DNA of 64,000 nt from Pantoea sp. GD03673 (GCF_029844725.1 NZ_JAOCKJ010000005.1:186001-250000), one strand, 5' to 3'. Shown: positions 1 through 11,771, counted from the stretch's first letter. The notes: generated by a model not told the origin, from the sequence alone. Translations and numbers: made by a program.

Positions 1-138
1 CGTGGCACCAAATTCCACGCCGGTACCAATGTAGGTTGTGGTCGTGACCACACCCTGTTTGCTACCGCAGACGGTAAAGTACAGTTCGAAGTTAAAGGTC
101 CGAACAACCGTAAATACATCAGCATCGTTGCTGAGTAA
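1..138 (+). CDS. rpmA: 50S ribosomal protein L27, C-terminal part
   Basis: The reading frame is open from the first base of the window and ends at TAA 136-138, giving the last 45 residues of bL27, a protein of about 85 residues. The segment begins [20 protein letters not shown] and ends [10 protein letters not shown], which is the conserved C-terminal half of L27 near the peptidyl transferase centre of the large subunit. The N-terminus and the expected partner rplU lie left of the window. It is followed by a hairpin terminator and then obgE; the usual enteric rplU-rpmA-yhbE-obgE order lacks yhbE here. Confidence 0.95.
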   Translation, partial: RGTKFHAGTNVGCGRDHTLFATADGKVQFEVKGPNNRKYISIVAE

Positions 139-184
139 GGTTGTCGTGACGCAGACGTTTAACGTCTGAACGCACGAATTGAAG

Positions 185-210
185 GCCCCGCAGCTCCTGC
201 GGGGCTTTTT
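185..210 (+). terminator. rpmA intrinsic terminator
   Basis: A 9-bp GC-rich stem (GCCCCGCAG paired with CTGCGGGGC, loop CTC) is followed directly by five T residues. It would end the rplU-rpmA transcript before obgE, so obgE probably has its own promoter in 211-380. Confidence 0.85.
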
Positions 211-368
211 ACATTCTGCGGTCTGTCGCGGTAAAAGCGACGCATCACAAAAGTTTGCTGTACACTTTATGTACGCACTGGCGAAAGCCAATCCTGATTT
301 ATCCGCCGCTGGTCAGCGCAGAAGACCCTGGCGGACCCGTCTGCAGAGTGCTGCAGGCGATTGTGTGA

Positions 369-1553
<1,185 letters not shown>

Positions 1554-1580
1554 CAAAGCGCCTGCTACAGCGTGATATGT

Positions 1581-1620
1581 GATGCCCCCTTTCAGGCCTG
1601 AAAGGGGGCATCGTTCTTTC
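1581..1620. terminator. Bidirectional terminator between obgE and entH
   Basis: Positions 1581-1612 form a perfect 32-nt palindrome with a core of five G:C pairs flanked by an AAAG/CTTT step. A T-rich tail (GTTCTTTC) follows on the obgE side. It separates convergent obgE and the ent operon and marks the left boundary of the siderophore locus. Confidence 0.75.
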
Positions 1621-1625
1621 TGCCG

Positions 1626-2048
1626 TTAGCACATCACCGCTACGCTCAGCCGCGCACTGCAACACAGCTGATCCCGACTGTTGCGAATCTCTATATGCCA
1701 GCTCTGACTGCGCTTACCCAGATGCAGCGGACGGCACGTTCCCCGCACCAGACCTGCCGATACCGCACGATGATGGCTGGCATTAACGTCGACGCCGACC
1801 ACACTGCAGCCTTCTTCCACGGCCAGGTAGCCGGCAATTGAGCCCATCGACTCTGCCAGCACCACGGACGCGCCGCCATGCAGCAACCCGAATGGCTGCT
1901 GCGTACGGGCATCGACCGGCATCGTCGCTTCCAGATAATCATCGCCGATAAGGGTAAATACGATCCCCAGATGTGCGACCAGTGAGTTCTCACCCAGCGC
2001 GTTCAGGGCGGGAAGATCAATGGATCGTTTCCAGATCGCGGTCATCAT
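1626..2048 (-). CDS. entH: Enterobactin proofreading thioesterase EntH
   Basis: Hotdog-fold thioesterase of about 140 residues that clears misloaded aryl groups from the EntB carrier domain. The signature [18 protein letters not shown] (about residues 53-70) carries the HGG and the acidic catalytic residue typical of the 4HBT/YbdB group. It is the last gene of entCEBAH: its ATG overlaps the entA stop by one base (TGATG), which suggests translational coupling. A second ATG three bases on could also start it. Length and position match E. coli entH (ybdB). Confidence 0.93.
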   Translation of the reverse strand: MMTAIWKRSIDLPALNALGENSLVAHLGIVFTLIGDDYLEATMPVDARTQQPFGLLHGGASVVLAESMGSIAGYLAVEEGCSVVGVDVNASHHRAVSAGLVRGTCRPLHLGKRSQSWHIEIRNSRDQLCCSARLSVAVMC

Positions 2049-2806
2049 CAGGCTCCCAGCGTTGCGCCACCATCAACCACAATATCCTGTAGCGTCACAT
2101 GGCTGGCAAGATCGGATGCGAGAAACAGGACGGTGGCCGCAATTTCCTGCGGCTGCGCGATTTTGCCCAGCGGAATACCCAGCTTGAACTGATCCGGGAA
2201 GCCCGCAATCATCTCCTGCTCGCCGGTCGGTGTGTGCCACAGGCTGCGCTGCATCGCCGTGTCAGTAGAGCCGGGCGAAACAATATTACAGCGCACGCCG
2301 TAAGGTGCCATTTCCAGACCCACGGTCAGACAGAGGCTGCGCAGCGCCGCTTTTGACGCCCCATACGCGGACATGCCGATACGCGGGGCGTGCGCCGAAT
2401 TCGACGCGACGGTGACGATGGAACCGGCGCGCTGTTCGCGAAAGCGGGGCAGCGTCTGCTGGAACAGATTAAACGCGCCGCCCGCATTAACGTTAAGGCA
2501 GGCCTGCCAGTCAGCAAACGACAGCTCATCGGTGGCACCAATACGCAGAATACCGGCGGCGTTGACCAGCACATCAATGCGCGGCTGGGCGGCGAGCACC
2601 CGCTGACAAATCGTTTTTACCTGCGCCGGATCGGCAACATCCATGGTGTGACAGGGAAACGGATAGTCATGACCCTGAAACCGCTGATCAAAGGCCTCGA
2701 CCTGCGCGCCAGCCTGGTGAAACGCCAGTGCCGTATGGTAGCCAATGCCCTGACCGGCACCGGTCACCCAGACGATTTTACCGCTGAAGTCGGATACGTG
2801 GCTCAT
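2048..2806 (-). CDS. entA: 2,3-dihydro-2,3-dihydroxybenzoate dehydrogenase
   Basis: NAD-dependent SDR that oxidises 2,3-dihydro-DHB to 2,3-dihydroxybenzoate, the last step of DHB synthesis. The 252-residue product begins [20 protein letters not shown] and has the Rossmann TGxxxGIG motif, NAAG, and the active-site Ser with YGASK (Tyr and Lys present). ATG 2806 is chosen because it overlaps the entB stop by four bases (ATGA); a longer frame from 2836 would run back into entB. It lies between entB and entH in one operon. Confidence 0.95.
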   Translation of the reverse strand: MSHVSDFSGKIVWVTGAGQGIGYHTALAFHQAGAQVEAFDQRFQGHDYPFPCHTMDVADPAQVKTICQRVLAAQPRIDVLVNAAGILRIGATDELSFADWQACLNVNAGGAFNLFQQTLPRFREQRAGSIVTVASNSAHAPRIGMSAYGASKAALRSLCLTVGLEMAPYGVRCNIVSPGSTDTAMQRSLWHTPTGEQEMIAGFPDQFKLGIPLGKIAQPQEIAATVLFLASDLASHVTLQDIVVDGGATLGA

Positions 2807-3657
2807 TGCGCAGGCTCCCGCGACAGCAGCGCCCACCAGCCATCGATGCTCGGGTTTTTTGCCAGACTGACAAAATCGATGTCACGATGGACCTGACGCC
2901 AGCGTGCCGCCAGCGCCATCACACGTACCGAATCCAGACCGTAGTCGATCAGATTTTCGTCATCTTCCGGTACCTCATCATCTTCCAGCAGCGGCAGGAT
3001 CAGCGCACGCAATTCGTCTTTACTGAGGGGGACAGGCATCAGATCGGCGGTCATCACCACTTTTCCGCTGCGACCCGCCGTGTAGGCCAGCGCCATCATA
3101 TGTTCTTCACGGCTAAAGTCAGCCAGCGCATCGGCCACCATAAACGGCTGGATATTACGCATAAACGCGTCGGTGGCGGTGGTCAGGCAGCCGATGTGGG
3201 CATAGACGCCGGTGATGATCAGCTGATCGCGGCCCATCTCCTGAAGGATCGCCTCCAGCGGCGATCGGTGAAACGCACTGTAGCGCCACTTGGTCAGCAC
3301 CTGATCGTGCTCATCCGGTGCCAGTGCCTCCACGATCTTCTGCTGATCGGGGTGTTTATTCAGACCCGGCCCCCACATATCGTTAAGTAACGCACGGTCT
3401 TCGTCGCTCTGTGCATTCGGCTGAGCGGTGTAAAACACCGGAATGCCCTTCGCTTTGCAGTAGTGACGCAGGCGGACAATGTTATCGACGACCTGCTCAA
3501 CCAGCGGGCTGTTATCGCCCCAGAAGTTAAGAAAATAGCGCTGCATATCGTGGATCAGCAGGGCAGCACGGCCCGGCTCCAGCGTCCATTTCACCTTGTT
3601 GTTCGGCAGCTCGGAGGCGTCAGGAAGCGGGTAAGCGGTCAGTTGTGGAATAGCCAT
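2803..3657 (-). CDS. entB: Isochorismatase / aryl carrier protein EntB
   Basis: Bifunctional 284-residue protein. The N-terminal isochorismatase (about 1-205; IHDMQ with Asp37, and the ITGVYAHIGC segment) converts isochorismate to 2,3-dihydro-DHB. The C-terminal aryl carrier domain (about 215-284) has IDYGLDSVR, with Ser243 as the phosphopantetheine attachment site. EntE loads DHB onto it and EntF condenses it with serine. ATG 3657 has a GGAGA ribosome-binding site and matches the family start MAIP; an upstream in-frame start at 3702 would overlap entE. The transferase that activates it (EntD) is not in this window. Confidence 0.96.
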   Translation of the reverse strand: MAIPQLTAYPLPDASELPNNKVKWTLEPGRAALLIHDMQRYFLNFWGDNSPLVEQVVDNIVRLRHYCKAKGIPVFYTAQPNAQSDEDRALLNDMWGPGLNKHPDQQKIVEALAPDEHDQVLTKWRYSAFHRSPLEAILQEMGRDQLIITGVYAHIGCLTTATDAFMRNIQPFMVADALADFSREEHMMALAYTAGRSGKVVMTADLMPVPLSKDELRALILPLLEDDEVPEDDENLIDYGLDSVRVMALAARWRQVHRDIDFVSLAKNPSIDGWWALLSREPAQ

Positions 3658-3676
3658 TAAAAAATCTCCGGACAGA

Positions 3677-5293
3677 TCAGGCTTGAGTGCGTTGATCGGC
3701 AAGTTGTTGGCGCAGACGTTTTTTGTCCACCTTGCCGACCGCAGTCAGCGGCAGAGCCTCTACGCAGGTAATACGGTCGGGCAGCTTAAACTCGGCAACG
3801 CCCAGTTCACGCAGGTGACGACGCAGCGCCACCGGTTTCACCGGCTGCCGGGTGACAATAAAAGCACAGCTCTTTTCACCCATCAGCTCGTCGTGCATGG
3901 AGACCAGCGCCGCGTGAATCACATCCGCATGGCGCTGCAGCAGGTTTTCGATCTCTTCAGCTGCGATCTTTTCACCGCCCCGGTTGATCTGATCTTTCTC
4001 CCGGCCCTGCACAATGATATTGCCAGCGGGGGTGATCTCAACCAGATCGCCAGAGCAGTAAAAGCCCTGGTCATCAAAGCTGGCGGCGTTATGTTCCGGG
4101 CTGTTGTAGTAGCCACGGAACGTATAAGGGCCGCGTGTCATCAGGCGACCAACGGCACCGACCGGCAGCGGATTTCCCTGCTCGTCGGCGACCCAGACCT
4201 CGTCATCCGGGGAGACAGGGCGTCCCTGCGTGGTGAGAATGGTCTGTTCATCGTCATCCAGTCGGGTGTAGTTCACCAGACCTTCCGCCATACCAAACAC
4301 CTGCTGCAGGGTACAGCCGATCTCGTTCTGGATGCGCGCAGCCAGCGTTTCGCCCAGCTTTGCGCCGCCGACCTGAATACGTTGCAGTGAGGCCAGTGCG
4401 GTATTGCTGCCCCATTCCTGCATCGCCTGCAGCCAGAGACTGACGGCGGGCGGAACCAGTCCGGTATCAGTCACCTGATGTTTTTCAATCAGCGGGAAAC
4501 AGAGGGTTGCGCTGGGATCGGCGGCTAAAATCACCTGTCCGCCCGCGTAAAAAACGCCCAGCGCCCCCGGCGAACTCATCGGGAAGTTATGCGCAGCGGG
4601 CAGGGCAATGAGGTAACGGGTGTCTGCGGTAATACTGCAGATCACGTCACTTTCCCGGATGCTGTAGTAGTAATCATTGTGGGTACGCGGAATCAGTTTC
4701 GGGGTACCGGTGCTGCCGCCCGACAGCTGGAAAAAGGCGACTTCATCGCCTGCGGTCGGGGTTGCGATGAAGTCACCGGCGGGTTCAGCCAGCAGGGCGT
4801 CGAGACCGTTTTCCGCGTGTGCGTCATTCCGCAGGATGACCTGCTGGAGTGAATGTTGATCGTGGCAAAGCTGCGTAATAAAGGCGTCATCGGCAAACAG
4901 AGGGTGGCTGCGATCGGCAATTAACAGGCGCGGCGCGATCTGGCTGGCATAGGCGGCCAGCTCGGTGCGCTGATGGCTGAACAGGGCATTGACCGGGGCA
5001 ACGCCGATTTTGAACAGAGCAAACAGCGTCAGGTAAAATTCCGCCACGTTGCCAAGCTGTACCAGTGCGGTATCGCCAGGCTTCAGGCCACGACGCTGCA
5101 ATGCTGCGGCCAGATTGTCACTCAGTGAGGCCAGCTGGCGATAGGAAAATTGCCGGTCGCCATCAATTACTGCCACGCACTCGCTGTCGCGGTGACGTTC
5201 CAGGATGTCGGTCATCGGCAGATCGAGCCAGTACCCTTTTTCACGGTAACGCGCAGCCAGATCGTCCGGCCAGCGGCTGTAGGAAATTGTCAT
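3677..5293 (-). CDS. entE: 2,3-dihydroxybenzoate-AMP ligase EntE
   Basis: Adenylates DHB with ATP and transfers it to the phosphopantetheine arm of EntB. The 538-residue product has the ANL-superfamily core: [10 protein letters not shown] (P-loop-like A3 motif), [29 protein letters not shown] and the C-terminal catalytic lysine motif [13 protein letters not shown] 5293 ([22 protein letters not shown]) agrees with the E. coli start; the longer open frame from 5425 overlaps entC. It lies 19 bp before entB and 10 bp after entC in the operon. Confidence 0.96.
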   Translation of the reverse strand: MTISYSRWPDDLAARYREKGYWLDLPMTDILERHRDSECVAVIDGDRQFSYRQLASLSDNLAAALQRRGLKPGDTALVQLGNVAEFYLTLFALFKIGVAPVNALFSHQRTELAAYASQIAPRLLIADRSHPLFADDAFITQLCHDQHSLQQVILRNDAHAENGLDALLAEPAGDFIATPTAGDEVAFFQLSGGSTGTPKLIPRTHNDYYYSIRESDVICSITADTRYLIALPAAHNFPMSSPGALGVFYAGGQVILAADPSATLCFPLIEKHQVTDTGLVPPAVSLWLQAMQEWGSNTALASLQRIQVGGAKLGETLAARIQNEIGCTLQQVFGMAEGLVNYTRLDDDEQTILTTQGRPVSPDDEVWVADEQGNPLPVGAVGRLMTRGPYTFRGYYNSPEHNAASFDDQGFYCSGDLVEITPAGNIIVQGREKDQINRGGEKIAAEEIENLLQRHADVIHAALVSMHDELMGEKSCAFIVTRQPVKPVALRRHLRELGVAEFKLPDRITCVEALPLTAVGKVDKKRLRQQLADQRTQA

Positions 5294-5303
5294 ACAGGTT
5301 CCT

Positions 5304-6482
5304 TTATTGCAATCCAAAAGCGCGAAGCATGGTGTCGAGTTTGACGCCGGTTTCGCGCCATTCTGATTCAGGTTGTGAGTCCGCCACGATGCCCGCACCC
5401 GCAAACAGCCGCACCCGCGGGCCATTCACCGTGCCGCAGCGAATGGTGACGACCCACTCGCCGTTGCCCTGATCGTCACACCAGCCGACGATGCCGCCAA
5501 ACAGCTGACGATCAAAGGGCTCAAGTTGCTGAATCAGCGCCCGGGCGCGCGAATGCGGAAAGCCGCTGAGCGCCGGTGTCGGATGCAGCAGGCAGGCCAG
5601 TGACAGCGCATTTTCGCGGTCGTCCAGCACCTCGCCCCGAATTTGCGTGGCGAGGTGCCACAGCGTTGCGGTGGTCAGCAGGGAAGGGGTTTCGGGGACG
5701 GACAGCAGCCGACTGCGTGGCTGGAGTGTCATGCGCATTGCATCCGTCACCAGCTTATGTTCATAACGATCTTTGGCCGACTGCATCAGGCTGTCGCCTG
5801 CGGCCCTGTCTCGCAGCGGATCGCTGTTGCGCGGCGCTGAACCGGCCAGCGGGCAGGAGCTGAACTGGCCGCCCTGCTTACGGATCATCAGTTCAGGGCT
5901 GGCCCCCACCAGCGCACCGCCATCGGGCAGCGGCAGATGAAAGTGATAGCTGTCAGGGTTTTGCGCCACGATGCGCTGCATCAGGGGGGCGGTATCGACG
6001 GGCTGTTCCGCCACGATCTCCATCAGCCGCGACAGCACCACTTTATCCGGATTGCCGCGCTGCGTGGCCGCTACGGCCTGCGCAACCATGTCAGTGAAAG
6101 TGTCATGATCCGGCAACGCCGTGCGGCGACGAACCTTTGGCAGATCGGCTTCAGCCGATGAGGCGCGGGCTTTCAGGTCGTCACGGTTAAAGGTCTGATA
6201 CGACTCAGGGATGAACAGCGCTGCGGGCTGATCCACATCGAACGGGATCGCGCCCACCAGAACAGGATGGGCGATGCCCTGCTTTCTGGCCGAGGCAAAA
6301 TGGTGCTGCAGGTCTTGCTGAAACGCTCCGGTCAGCTGCTCACCCTGGTTTACCGGGGTCGTGAGGGTTGTGAAACAGCCCTGAGTCGTCAGGCTTCGCC
6401 AGGGAGAGGTAAACAGGAAGCCACGGCAGAGTGCCGGAAAATCCTGCAGCAGGGGATGTTCAAATGCCAGCGATTCCACCAT
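5304..6482 (-). CDS. entC: Isochorismate synthase EntC
   Basis: Converts chorismate to isochorismate, the entry step to catecholate siderophores. The 392-residue product shows the chorismate-binding fold with [29 protein letters not shown], and the C-terminal block [12 protein letters not shown] and GIVGW that forms the Mg/chorismate site. First gene of the entCEBAH transcript, with GGTGA before ATG 6482. The Fur-like site at 6511-6529 lies about 30 bp upstream, so iron repression is expected. Confidence 0.96.
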   Translation of the reverse strand: MVESLAFEHPLLQDFPALCRGFLFTSPWRSLTTQGCFTTLTTPVNQGEQLTGAFQQDLQHHFASARKQGIAHPVLVGAIPFDVDQPAALFIPESYQTFNRDDLKARASSAEADLPKVRRRTALPDHDTFTDMVAQAVAATQRGNPDKVVLSRLMEIVAEQPVDTAPLMQRIVAQNPDSYHFHLPLPDGGALVGASPELMIRKQGGQFSSCPLAGSAPRNSDPLRDRAAGDSLMQSAKDRYEHKLVTDAMRMTLQPRSRLLSVPETPSLLTTATLWHLATQIRGEVLDDRENALSLACLLHPTPALSGFPHSRARALIQQLEPFDRQLFGGIVGWCDDQGNGEWVVTIRCGTVNGPRVRLFAGAGIVADSQPESEWRETGVKLDTMLRAFGLQ

Positions 6483-6510
6483 AATTTCACCTATAAATGA
6501 TAAGATAACT

Positions 6511-6529
6511 AATAATGATTATCATTTGT
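6511..6529. promoter_or_regulatory. Fur box, entC/fepB divergent promoter
   Basis: AATAATGATTATCATTTGT matches 14 of 19 positions of the classical Fur consensus, including the inner ATAATGAT and ATCATT cores. It sits in the 176-bp divergent region between entC (minus) and fepB (plus) and could control both. Confidence 0.8.
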
Positions 6530-6658
6530 ATTATGTTGCAGTAACCTACGTTGATTAGCCAGACGTGTCAATAAATACGCGGTGATTCGGCTGCCTTTGT
6601 GGGTTAAATCAGCACAAATAGCCGCTAACATTAGCGGCGACAAAGTGGATGAAAATGT

Positions 6659-7627
6659 ATGAATAAACATGGCGTAACGTCGGCGTTAGCGCTGTTCTTA
6701 CTGAGTATCACCCTGTTCAGCGTGACCGCTGTTGCACAGACCGGCTGGCCGCGAACCGTCACCGGGACAACGGGGCATGTCACGCTGACCCAGGCACCGA
6801 TGCGCATCGTTTCGACCAGTGTCACACTGACCGGATCGCTGCTGGCCATTAATGCGCCGGTCGTCGCCAGCGGCGCAACCGCACCTGGCAGCCGTCTGGC
6901 TGATGAGCAGGGATTCTTCCGGCAGTGGGGGGATGTGGCGAAACAACGCGGCGTAAAGCGGCTCTATATTGGTGAACCCAATGCAGAGGCGATTGCTGCG
7001 GAAGCGCCAGATCTGATTGTGGTCAGCGCCACCGGGAATGATTCGGCGATCAAACTGGCCGACCAGCTTTCGGCGATTGCGCCGGTGCTGGTGGTCAACT
7101 ACGACGACAAAAGCTGGCAGCAGCTGGTGACGCTGCTGGGCGAGGCGACCGGGCATGAAGCCGACGCCGCTGCCCGGATAAGCGAGTTCGACGTGCGCGA
7201 AAAAGCGCTCAGGGCAAAGATGACCCTGCCTCCGCAGCCGGTTTCCGCGATGGTGTGGAACGGGGATGGCCGGGCTGTGAATCTCTGGACAGATGCGTCA
7301 GCGCAGGGGAAATTGCTGCAGCAGCTGGGCTTCACGCTGGCAACGCCACCGGCTACGCTTCAGGCCGGTCACAGCATGGGACAGCGTAAGGATATTCTTC
7401 AGCTGTCAGGCGAAAATCTGGTGACGGGCCTGAATGGTCAGACTTATCTGCTGTTTGCCGCCGAAGATAACACCGCTGCGCAGGTGATGCGCAATCCTTT
7501 CCTGGCGCAAACGCCGGCGGTGCGTGCTAAAGCGGTCTATGCGCTGGGGGCCGATAGCTTCCGTCTCGATTATTACAGCGCCAGTAATGTGCTGACGCGG
7601 CTGGAGACGCTTTTCGTTAAATCATGA
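6659..7627 (+). CDS. fepB: Fe-enterobactin periplasmic binding protein FepB
   Basis: Periplasmic class III substrate-binding protein that passes ferric enterobactin from FepA to FepDGC. The 322-residue precursor has a signal peptide (hydrophobic stretch about 8-22, likely cleavage after AVA near 26). The mature part is E. coli FepB-like: [33 protein letters not shown] and FRLDYYSA. Start ATG 6659 has only a weak ribosome-binding site, and an 18-bp palindrome lies in its leader at 6621-6638. It is divergent from entC, and its last 6 bases overlap convergent entS. Confidence 0.95.
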   Translation: MNKHGVTSALALFLLSITLFSVTAVAQTGWPRTVTGTTGHVTLTQAPMRIVSTSVTLTGSLLAINAPVVASGATAPGSRLADEQGFFRQWGDVAKQRGVKRLYIGEPNAEAIAAEAPDLIVVSATGNDSAIKLADQLSAIAPVLVVNYDDKSWQQLVTLLGEATGHEADAAARISEFDVREKALRAKMTLPPQPVSAMVWNGDGRAVNLWTDASAQGKLLQQLGFTLATPPATLQAGHSMGQRKDILQLSGENLVTGLNGQTYLLFAAEDNTAAQVMRNPFLAQTPAVRAKAVYALGADSFRLDYYSASNVLTRLETLFVKS

Positions 7628-8866
7628 TGCGGCTTCGGCGGGGGCAGGCGGTTGATAGCGTCGCAGACGTGCCATCAGCAGCCACATGATAAGACCCAGC
7701 ACGGTGGCTGCCAGACCAGAGAGGGCGGCCGCCTGCTGCGGTAACAGCAGTGAACCCATCGCGCCAATCATCGCTGCACCTATCGCATCACCGGTGACAT
7801 TCTGCGCTGTCCAGAGACTGTTGATCCTGCCAAGCAGCGCATCAGGCGTCAGCGTCTGGATCATCGCGTATTGCACCAGACTGCTGATGGCACTGAAATA
7901 ACCAAAGGCTGCCAGACAGACCAGACTCAGGCTGAACCACGGCATCAGGCTGAACAGCGCCAGTGCAACGAATGCGGCGATGGCACTGACCAGTATCAGG
8001 CGACCCGGCTGCGGCGACTGAGCCAGCCGTCCGCTGGTCAGCGCGCCCGTCGCCGCACCCAGCGGCACGGCGGCATACATCAGCCCCAGCTCTGTAAGTC
8101 CGACCTGCCAGTGCGGTGCCAGCGCCGGATAGAGCACGCGCACCGCGCTGGCTAACGTCACCAGCGCGCCGACCACTGCCGCCATGCCGACAATCGGGGT
8201 ATCAAACAGAAAGCGGATGCCGCTGCTTAGCGCCTTCAGTGGATGTTCACGCGGTTGCGGCGGTGGCGCAAGCAGGGGCAACCGCAGCAGGGTTAACACC
8301 GTCAGCAGCGTGCCGAACGCGGCCAGCCCGTAGTTCCATGCCACACCGCCCTGTGCAATCACCACCCCCGCAATGGCGGGTGAAAGAATCGCGCCAAAGC
8401 GCACCGTCAGCATGGTAATTGCACCCGCCTTCATCAGATTTTCACGCCCGACCAGCGCCGGGGTGGCAGCCAGCAGCGCCGTGACGCCTATCGCACCGAA
8501 AAAGCCATCCCAGAGTCCCAGTACAAAGACGGCAGTGACTGACGGTGAAGGGAGCAGGGCGTTGATGCACAACGCAACAAAGCCCAGACCACAGGTGGAT
8601 CGGGCAAACAGAATCAGGCGACGGCGCTCATAGCGATCGGCCAGCACGCCGCCGGTCAGCAGGCCAGTAAACATCCCGGCACCGGCCAGGGTTACCGCCA
8701 GTCCCACCAGCAGCGGTGATTGCGTCAGCTGCTGAATCTGAACCGGTACCGCCACCGCCAGCATGCCGAGTGCAACAATCGATATAAAGCGGGCGATAAA
8801 TATGGCGCGAAAGGCGGGGTGGGTTTTCAGCAGACTGAGATCGATAAAGCGAGAGGGGTTGTTCAT
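7622..8866 (-). CDS. entS: Enterobactin exporter EntS (MFS)
   Basis: Major-facilitator proton antiporter that exports enterobactin across the inner membrane. The 414-residue product has about twelve hydrophobic segments and the cytoplasmic loop motif [14 protein letters not shown] between helices 2 and 3. The EntS family start [23 protein letters not shown] is recognisable. It is divergent from fepD across a Fur-like site, as in E. coli, and its 3' end overlaps fepB by 6 bp. Confidence 0.95.
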   Translation of the reverse strand: MNNPSRFIDLSLLKTHPAFRAIFIARFISIVALGMLAVAVPVQIQQLTQSPLLVGLAVTLAGAGMFTGLLTGGVLADRYERRRLILFARSTCGLGFVALCINALLPSPSVTAVFVLGLWDGFFGAIGVTALLAATPALVGRENLMKAGAITMLTVRFGAILSPAIAGVVIAQGGVAWNYGLAAFGTLLTVLTLLRLPLLAPPPQPREHPLKALSSGIRFLFDTPIVGMAAVVGALVTLASAVRVLYPALAPHWQVGLTELGLMYAAVPLGAATGALTSGRLAQSPQPGRLILVSAIAAFVALALFSLMPWFSLSLVCLAAFGYFSAISSLVQYAMIQTLTPDALLGRINSLWTAQNVTGDAIGAAMIGAMGSLLLPQQAAALSGLAATVLGLIMWLLMARLRRYQPPAPAEAAS

Positions 8867-8943
8867 AACGTCGGCTCTTTGTACCCATTTTCCTCATCAT
8901 TGACTCTGAGAGTCATGGTAACATACAAAACAGCGTTAATAAC

Positions 8944-8962
8944 GATAACAAGTATCATTATC
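8944..8962. promoter_or_regulatory. Fur box, entS/fepD divergent promoter
   Basis: GATAACAAGTATCATTATC matches 15 of 19 positions of the Fur consensus. It lies between entS and fepD, about 50 bp before the fepD start. The same gene pair shares a Fur-controlled bidirectional promoter in E. coli. Confidence 0.82.
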
Positions 8963-9013
8963 ATACACACTCGCAATTGCGGGTTACATTGAATTCGTGA
9001 AGGTTTAAACGTT

Positions 9014-10003
9014 ATGCGTCAACTCCGTGCAATAGCCGGTTCAGGGATGCTGCTATTGTTGCTTATCGCGCTCAGCCTGATGCTGGGTGCCAGACCTGTC
9101 CCCTTTCATGATGTCACTCATGCCTTACTCTCTGACTGCAGCCGCGTCGATTGCGTGATCGTGCGCGATGCCCGGCTGCCGCGAACCCTGGCGGGACTGC
9201 TGGCCGGGATCAGTTTAGGCCTGGCGGGCGCGCTGATGCAGAGCCTGACGCGCAATCCTCTGGCCGATCCTGGCATTCTCGGCGTGAATGCCGGGGCGGG
9301 GTTTGCCGTGGTGACTGGCATTGCCCTTTCGGGCGCAGATTCCCCTGCGGAATGGCTGGGTTTTGCTTTTACAGGCGCACTGCTGGCGTCGCTGCTGGTG
9401 GCGCTGACTGGCGCGATCGGCGGCGGTCGCGTGAATCCGGTGCGTCTGACTCTGGCTGGCGTGGCGCTGGGGGCGGTGCTGGAAGGTTTAACGTCCGGCC
9501 TGTCGCTGCTTAATCCTGACATTTACGATCATCTGCGTTTCTGGCACAGCGGCTCGCTGGATATCCGCAATTTTGCCATTCTGCGCACCGTCTTTCCGGC
9601 GGTCGTGGCGGGCAGCCTGCTGGCGCTGCTACTGGCACGTTCGCTCAACAGCCTGAGCATGGGCGGGGAGATGGCGACCGCGCTGGGCACGCGGGTAAGG
9701 CGAACTCAACTGGTGGGATTGCTGGCGATTGCGCTGCTGAGCGGCGCGGCGACGGCCGCTGTCGGCCCCATAGCCTTTGTCGGTTTAATGACGCCGCACC
9801 TGGCCCGCTGGCTGCTGGGAAACGACCATCGCTGGATGCTGCCGGGAACCCTCCTGATCACTCCCTGTCTGCTGCTGGCCGCCGATATTCTGGGCCGGCT
9901 GCTGGTGCCGGGTGAACTGCGCGTGTCTATTGTCACGGCCATTCTCGGCGCACCGATGCTGATTGTGCTGGTGCGCCGTAAGCTGGGAAGAGGGCAGATA
10001 TGA
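9014..10003 (+). CDS. fepD: Fe-enterobactin ABC transporter permease FepD
   Basis: One of two inner-membrane FecCD-type permease subunits for ferric enterobactin import. The 329-residue product has about nine to ten hydrophobic segments. It also has the conserved RLPRTLAGLLAGISLGLAGA region, TRNPLADPGILGVNAGA, and the coupling-helix region GLMTPHLAR that contacts FepC. Its stop overlaps the fepG start by four bases (ATGA). Confidence 0.95.
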   Translation: MRQLRAIAGSGMLLLLLIALSLMLGARPVPFHDVTHALLSDCSRVDCVIVRDARLPRTLAGLLAGISLGLAGALMQSLTRNPLADPGILGVNAGAGFAVVTGIALSGADSPAEWLGFAFTGALLASLLVALTGAIGGGRVNPVRLTLAGVALGAVLEGLTSGLSLLNPDIYDHLRFWHSGSLDIRNFAILRTVFPAVVAGSLLALLLARSLNSLSMGGEMATALGTRVRRTQLVGLLAIALLSGAATAAVGPIAFVGLMTPHLARWLLGNDHRWMLPGTLLITPCLLLAADILGRLLVPGELRVSIVTAILGAPMLIVLVRRKLGRGQI

Positions 10004-10980
10004 ACCGGGTGATGATCAATACGCTGCTGCTGCTGATGGCCTGCGGGGGGCTGGCTTTCCTGGGCATCACGCGCGGCACTTTACCGATCTCTGCCAGCCA
10101 GTTATGGGCACTTTTCAACGGCGAGGCGGCGCGCAATGTTCAGCTGATTGTGCTGGAGTGGCGTCTGCCGCGCGTCATGATGGCGCTGCTGATTGGTGCC
10201 GCACTGGGCGTCAGCGGGGCGATTTTTCAGTCGCTGCTGCGCAATCCGCTGGGCAGTCCCGATATTCTGGGTTTCAACACCGGCGCTTACAGCGGTGTAC
10301 TGGTGGCGCTGGTCATCTTCCAGCAAAACATGGAAGGGATGACGCTGGCGGCGCTGCTTGGCGGGTTACTCACGGCGGGTGTGGTCTGGCTGTTCAGCTG
10401 GCGCAACGGCGTGGAGACTTTCCGACTGATTATTGTGGGCATCAGCGTACGGGCACTGCTGATGGCGCTGAACAGCTGGCTGATTATCAGTGCTTCACTG
10501 GAGGCGGCTCTGAGCGCCGGGCTCTGGAGCGCCGGTTCACTGAACGGCATTACCTGGGCAAAAACCACGCCGGTGATAACCGTGCTGCTGCTGGCGCTGC
10601 TGGCAACAGGTATGCTGGCCCGCCGCATGCGACTGCTGGAGATGGGTGACGACACGGCCTGCGCGCTGGGCGTCCCGGTTGAGCGCAGCCGCGTCATGCT
10701 GATGCTGACGGGCGTTATCCTCACCGCCGCCTCTACGGCGCTGGTCGGCCCCATCTCCTTTATTGCGTTGCTGGCACCCCAGATTGCCCGGCGGCTCAGT
10801 GGTGGCATCAAAGGTGCACTGCCGCTGGCTGCCTTATGCGGTGCGGTGCTGTTAACCGCCGCAGATTACGCGGCACAGCACGTTTTCCTGCCTTATCGGC
10901 TGCCGGTTGGCGTGATTACGGTCAGCCTGGGCGGACTCTATCTGATTGCGCTACTGGTGCGGGAGGCACGACGCCAATGA
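10000..10980 (+). CDS. fepG: Fe-enterobactin ABC transporter permease FepG
   Basis: Second FecCD-type permease subunit, pairing with FepD and the ATPase FepC. The 326-residue product has RLPRVMMALLIGAALGVSGA, LRNPLGSPDILGFNTGA and the coupling motif LLAPQIARRLSG. It is coupled by ATGA overlaps at both ends (fepD stop and fepC start). Confidence 0.95.
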   Translation: MNRVMINTLLLLMACGGLAFLGITRGTLPISASQLWALFNGEAARNVQLIVLEWRLPRVMMALLIGAALGVSGAIFQSLLRNPLGSPDILGFNTGAYSGVLVALVIFQQNMEGMTLAALLGGLLTAGVVWLFSWRNGVETFRLIIVGISVRALLMALNSWLIISASLEAALSAGLWSAGSLNGITWAKTTPVITVLLLALLATGMLARRMRLLEMGDDTACALGVPVERSRVMLMLTGVILTAASTALVGPISFIALLAPQIARRLSGGIKGALPLAALCGAVLLTAADYAAQHVFLPYRLPVGVITVSLGGLYLIALLVREARRQ

Positions 10981-11768
10981 AAGTGAAAACACGTTTGCAG
11001 GGCGACGCGCTGACGCTGGGTTATGACAAAAAAATCGTGGCGGAGAACCTCTCTGTGACGATCCCCGACGGTGAACTGACCGTGATCATTGGCCCCAACG
11101 CCTGCGGAAAATCAACGCTTCTGCGTACCTTAAGCCGTCTGGTCTCGCCGCTGCAGGGCGAGGTGCTGCTGGATGGCAATACGATTGCTCATTACGCCAC
11201 CAAAGAAGTGGCACGGCGACTGGGGCTGCTGCCGCAAAGCTCGAACGCGCCAGCGGGTATCAGCGTCAGTGAACTGGTGGCGCGCGGACGTTATCCGCAC
11301 CAGTCGTTGTTTGGGCGCTGGCGACAGGAAGATGAGGCGGCGGTTCAGCAGGCGATGCAGGCCACTGGCGTGGCCGATTTAGCGCAGCAGCAGGTTGATA
11401 CGCTCTCTGGCGGTCAGCGGCAGCGGGTATGGATTGCGATGGTGCTGGCTCAGCAGACGCCACTCCTGCTGCTGGATGAACCGACCACCTGGCTGGATAT
11501 CGCCCATCAAATTGAGCTGCTGGAATTAATGCAGGATCTCAATCAGCAGCATGGCCGAACGCTGGTGGTCGTGCTGCACGATCTTAACCAGGCGTGCCGC
11601 TACGCCAGCCACCTGATCGCAATGCGCGATGGAAAAATCGTTGCCGAAGGGAAACCGGCGGAGATTGTGACGCCGGAACTGATCGCGGCGATCTATGGCC
11701 TGCGCTGCATCATCATCAACGATCCGGTAGCCGGTACGCCGATGATTGTGCCGCTGGGAAGAGGCTGA
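10977..11768 (+). CDS. fepC: Fe-enterobactin ABC transporter ATPase FepC
   Basis: ATP-binding subunit powering FepDG. The 263-residue product has Walker A GPNACGKST, the Q-loop LLPQSS, the signature LSGGQRQRVW, Walker B LLLLDEP and the switch His in VVLHDLNQ. Note GPNACGKS, with Ala-Cys where many ATPases have Gly or Ser, as in the FecE/FepC group. ATG 10977 overlaps the fepG stop; the upstream frame from 10836 lies inside fepG and is not used. It is last in fepDGC and faces entF. Confidence 0.95.
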   Translation: MKVKTRLQGDALTLGYDKKIVAENLSVTIPDGELTVIIGPNACGKSTLLRTLSRLVSPLQGEVLLDGNTIAHYATKEVARRLGLLPQSSNAPAGISVSELVARGRYPHQSLFGRWRQEDEAAVQQAMQATGVADLAQQQVDTLSGGQRQRVWIAMVLAQQTPLLLLDEPTTWLDIAHQIELLELMQDLNQQHGRTLVVVLHDLNQACRYASHLIAMRDGKIVAEGKPAEIVTPELIAAIYGLRCIIINDPVAGTPMIVPLGRG

Positions 11769-11771
11769 CCT

